From Haplomitrium mnioides (Eukaryota > Marchantiophyta > Haplomitriopsida > Calobryales), in assembly GCA_049999725.1 (NCBI GenBank), contig JBNGIS010010361.1:1-34062 (forward strand): a stretch of DNA of 34,062 nt, written 5' to 3'. The notes beneath the pieces were generated by a model. It did not search any database, was not told the origin of the DNA, and was given only the letters and a program-made list of their open reading frames with translations. Both the position numbers and the translations under genes were made by a program. This document shows positions 30,693 through 34,062 of this stretch, piece by piece. Numbering within the stretch: position 1 is the stretch's first letter; each line of letters begins with the position of its first letter.

Positions 30693-31820
30693 TGTCACTC
30701 CCCTGTTTCAGGCCTTAACCTTTTCAGACCCTGTTTCGAGGCAAAGGAGGACGTGTTTACGGGCTTTTTGGTTCTTTTCTGAGATGGCCCCTTGTCAGTT
30801 ACCACTTTTAGACCTTAAGGACTCTTCCTCTCCTTACAGACCTGGTATGCTTCTCTCACTCTTCTTCTTCGCACACTCAAGTCAAACATTCAGTACCATA
30901 TACAGGTCCACATCCATTAAACCCAGCTGTGATGTGTGATTCTATCTCTTTATTCTTAGGACCCAATGACTTAGGCCCTGCCACCTTATTTGTGCTTGGG
31001 CAGAATGGTGTTGGTGACCTGCATAGCTGAACACTACAAAAGGTTGGACTCCCCCTCTCAAGGTTGTCACAGAACTGATCTAGATTATCCTAACTATCCT
31101 AACATGCACTAATTCCTAACTATGCAAACAGGATCAGGAACAGAGAGCATTCACCCCTAGGATACCAGACTTGTGTCAAGGGATTGGACTCCCCCTTCAA
31201 GTGTGTTCCCAAGGTCTGCTCAGCTGAACCAATGTCCACTAATCTAACAACTCAAAGGGACACACATGCAGAAAGGCAATCTAACTACACATATATGAAC
31301 AACACTTATATACAATATATGCAAGAGAAAACAGAGTCCTTGAAGGCCCTCTGGATTTCTAACTGATATACTTCCCTTGTGAATCCCGTTGCCTTACAAC
31401 TGTAGCCCAGCAACCCACACACCCTCCACTCCAGATAGTTTTTTAACTTCCCTCGCGGGAAGCCTTGCTTTTACTTCCTCAACCTAGGAAGAGAGTTTCT
31501 TTTACTTCCACCTCTGGAAGACAGCTTTACCAGCTGCAGGTAGCCCACTCCACCCTCAAGCCTCGACGAGTCTTACTATGCAGTGCACCGGCACTGGCAC
31601 AGCGCCCCCTCTCAGCTCCACTTGAAGAATAACACACCAGAGTGTCCTCAGAACACTCTGGGCTGATGCTCACACACAAGGAACGGCAGAGACAACCCCA
31701 AGCTCCTCACTTGGCGGCCTCTCCCGAAGTCATAATTGGCCGGAATCCCTTTCGAATCTACGTATCGGTAACCCTCCACTCTGGTCCACCGGTAAGGATG
31801 AGGTCACCTGGGTCTCCCCC

Positions 31821-32095
31821 CAGTCCTCCCTTAAATCCCCTTGGCCCCTTGGAGCTAGTACCTCTGCTTCACATTGATCCTCACTGAATTCCCACTCCAG
31901 CCGCCCCTCGTTGCGGTTTCCTTGTCCTCAAGTCATGATGCTTTCCCGAGCATCCAGAGCTCACTACTCTGCAACACTCGGCGCCCCTCCAGTCCACCTC
32001 CGAATCCCCCTGGCCCCTTGGACCGAGTAACTCTGCTTCATGTTGTCTTGTTAGTGAATTCAAACCCCAGCCCCCCTTCGTTGCGATTCTCCTTT
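31821..32095 (-). repeat. 169-bp-period duplication inside the inverted LTR
   Basis: 'ccttggccccttgg' ... 'ctctgcttca' ... 'gaattc' ... 'cgttgcg' recurs. The units begin CAGTCCTCCC at 31821 and CAGTCCACCTC at 31990. Similarity covers roughly the first 100 bases of each unit. The corresponding + strand LTR near 24.0 kb appears to have only one copy. Confidence 0.75.
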
Positions 32096-32499
32096 GCATG
32101 CAGTCGCCCCGCGCCCTGAGATTGCATGTGCATCAACCTCGAAGAATTTGATGATCGCCAAGGTATACTCCCCTCGCCCGCTGCCCCCCGATGCCCGATC
32201 CCACGAAAGGTCGTTAATCCCATTATCTTCCTGGGGTTGGGAAGTGACGATGCGTGGCGCTTGTCAGTTAATCCCGTTGCAACGGACAAGTATCGCGCGT
32301 CGCGTATCCAACAGTTGATCGAGGAAAAGCCAAGGACAATGGTAACAGATCCGAGGAATCTTACGGGAAGAGATTCCGAAGATTCCCGCAGAACCGAGTC
32401 CGAAGAGGCGTTTAGAAACCAAGTTCCGCAGTGCCTCACAGAATCGACTCCAAGGAATCTCCTTAGATCCCCCCGTAGATGCTTCTTCTTTCTCCTCGC

Positions 32500-32930
32500 G
32501 CCACGTCGTCTGCTGCACCGCTGTCCGACGCCGCCCTGCAAGGAGGTAGGCTGACCGTCGCGCTGAACTCTTCCTCCGTAGTTGCCCAGCGAGTTGCCCG
32601 AGGTCAAGTGAACACCTCTCCCAATGCCGCGTGTCCCGTGAATTGCCTCGGGGTCCCTGGAGTCGTCACGTCCTCCGAAGGCCGTTGTCCGACGCCGCCC
32701 CGCAAAGGGGTAGGCGGATCGTCACGCAGACCTCCTTCCGATGTTGACCCACGGAACCCATGCGTGCTTCCCAAGGCGCCACGTCCTCCAAAAGCCGCCG
32801 TCCATCCGATGCCGCCCCGCAAAGAGGTAGGCGGACCCTTCTTCCGAAGTTGACCTTCGGAAACACCTCCTGGCTCCTCAGAGCGCCATGTTTCCGAAGC
32901 CTTCCACGGACTCCTGCGCTCGCCACGTCA
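32500..32930 (-). repeat. GC-rich tandem units with ACGTGGC motifs in the inverted LTR
   Basis: 'gccgccccgcaaagaggtag' and variants occur at about 32527, 32691 and 32809. Each is near a 'gccacgtc' word (32500, 32778, 32922; another at 33741), which is ACGTGGC on the LTR's sense strand. These could be enhancer-like repeats in the LTR's U3 region, which is inference. Confidence 0.62.
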
Positions 32931-34062
32931 TCTGTGAACCGCCGCGGACTTCCTCTACTCGCCGAATAAGAACGATGTCGATGTCGTTGTTTCGATGTAC
33001 CTTCGAAGTAAGAACTACTCGCCTGAGGCTAGCTTCGTCAACACTTTCGAATGCTCGCTATAAGAACAACTAGGCTCTTTTGGACCGTTCGCCACTTTTG
33101 AACTTTCTACCACACCCCGTCGAACTTTTACCTTTCTGGATGCCGAAGCGGCGAATTGTCACCCTTTCGGTCCCGGTAGCTCCTCCGTCAGTCGCACCGG
33201 CGTTAGCTTCGTTTTTCGGCCGCTCTCATCTCGCTCACCGATTCGTCGACATATCGTGCTTTCGCTGTGCCCTTCAATTCCCCCCACCGGATAGGCGCCA
33301 TATCGCCCTTCTAACTCAGCCTTCTTCCCGTTGGACAGCTTGCGCTGGGTCACCGCTTCGCCATAGATCAAACCGGTTCGCCAACAAGTCGTCTTTTCGC
33401 TTCCACTCGCTCTTATTCTGTCAGATCAGTGATCAGTCCCCTTTTCAGCTCTCCTCTGTGTTTCCTCTTTGGCGAATCTGCGCTAGGTCGCACCTTCGGC
33501 TTCTACGCTCTTCCTCCTCTCTGATCTTCGATAGATCGCCCTTCCGGCACTCTCCCAATTTCCTTCGGCCAGGCCCACGATAAGTCTCTATTTCGGGCCC
33601 CTTTTCTTGCTCCCCAATTGAGTTCCTCGCGGATCCCTCTTAATCGGGCTCCCCACGTCGTAAGACGCATCAAAACCAAGTTAAGTGGGCTCCCTACTTA
33701 GAGAGGCGCCTTTCCGCAGACCCGCGGGCCTCCTGGTGCTGCCACGTTGTCCGTGGAATCTCGCGAAGGCTCTGGAGATGCCACATTTCCGTGGAATCTT
33801 GCGGGACCCTTCGGGGACTCCACTCTTCCGTCAGGACTTACCGACTCGGATGGAGCGTTTGATCGTCCTCTGCAGGGTTCGCTCTTGCTTACGAGATCAA
33901 GGCGTCCCCCTTCCCTGGCCTTGCTCGCCCTCTTGAAGATCTCCCCTCCTCCTTACAGCTCATGATGCTTGTTTTTCGATTTTGTGGCCGCTGTAGGACA
34001 CCCGCGATCTGCCTTTCTTCGGAGTGCCTTCGGGCTTCCTTGTTGTTGATCCTTTATTCTTC

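Larger units (their letters stand above)
30693..34062 (-). repeat. Family B LTR in opposite orientation (right part runs to or past the window end)
   Basis: Read on the minus strand, this ends ...GGGGAGTGACA at 30693 and, going upward, matches the other two family B LTRs. 30693-30790 matches their last 100 bases; 31430-31640 matches the 'cttccagaggtggaag' block; 31980-32010 matches 'ggattggaggggcgccgag' at about 24032. Beyond about 32.1 kb it is GC-rich with GTCAACTTCGGA-like words as in the 23 kb repeat, but the exact match fades, so the far end is uncertain. No minus-strand primer site or gag lies inside its 3' end, so it is a solo LTR or a rearrangement product. No gene is supported in this stretch. 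Confidence 0.66.

Noticed and set aside
31642-33965. Many GC-rich frames (up to 189 codons) at the right end as genes
   Set aside because: Opposing strands are both open, as usual for GC-rich LTR repeats; no motif is recognisable and the region aligns with LTR sequence.

Overview
The window is nuclear DNA from a land plant. Two intronless, secreted copper-radical oxidase genes of the plant glyoxal/galactose oxidase-like (GLOX) type lie on the + strand at about 10.8-12.4 kb and 16.7-18.3 kb. They are surrounded by decayed LTR retrotransposons, minisatellites and AT-rich DNA. A non-seed plant (moss, lycophyte or fern) is my best guess, from the GLOX sequence style and the old Ty3/gypsy load, but the sequence does not prove it.

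Layout. 1-1150: the 3' part of a large LTR (family B), + strand. 1.15-3.49 kb: AT-rich, gene-less, with an ~84-bp minisatellite. 3493-8675: a structurally complete Ty3/gypsy chromovirus (element A) with 391/385-bp LTRs, a 5-bp target duplication AGCTT, an initiator-Met-type primer binding site, and gag, protease, RT, RNase H, integrase and chromodomain, all broken by stops. 8.7-10.7 kb: flank of the first GLOX gene. 12.4-16.4 kb: intergenic, with a bZIP-type palindrome and a TATA box ahead of the second GLOX gene. 18.3-20.97 kb: intergenic, with a GA microsatellite and a degenerate ~35-bp repeat array. 20.97-22.53 kb, minus strand: remains of an unrecognised protein gene with an internal 228-bp tandem duplication. 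About 22.57-30.69 kb: a second, larger Ty3/gypsy element (element B, Tat/Athila-like rather than chromodomain-type) with a long repeat-filled 5' LTR, three tandem Gag zinc knuckles and broken protease, RT, RNase H and integrase. 30693-34062: a relative of the same family B LTR in the opposite orientation, joined directly to the 3' end of pol.

The two GLOX genes keep every expected copper ligand and cofactor residue, have signal peptides and look functional. Their likely role is oxidation of aldehydes or sugar side chains in the cell wall, with release of H2O2. The retroelements look dead. Their reading frames stay in register for about 2 kb while gathering many stop codons, nearly all explainable by single C-to-T or G-to-A changes, as expected for old cytosine-methylated DNA. 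I found no CRISPR array, tRNA, rRNA or clearly new molecular system. The least explained items are the minus-strand gene remnant, the inverted LTR junction and the triple-knuckle Gag.
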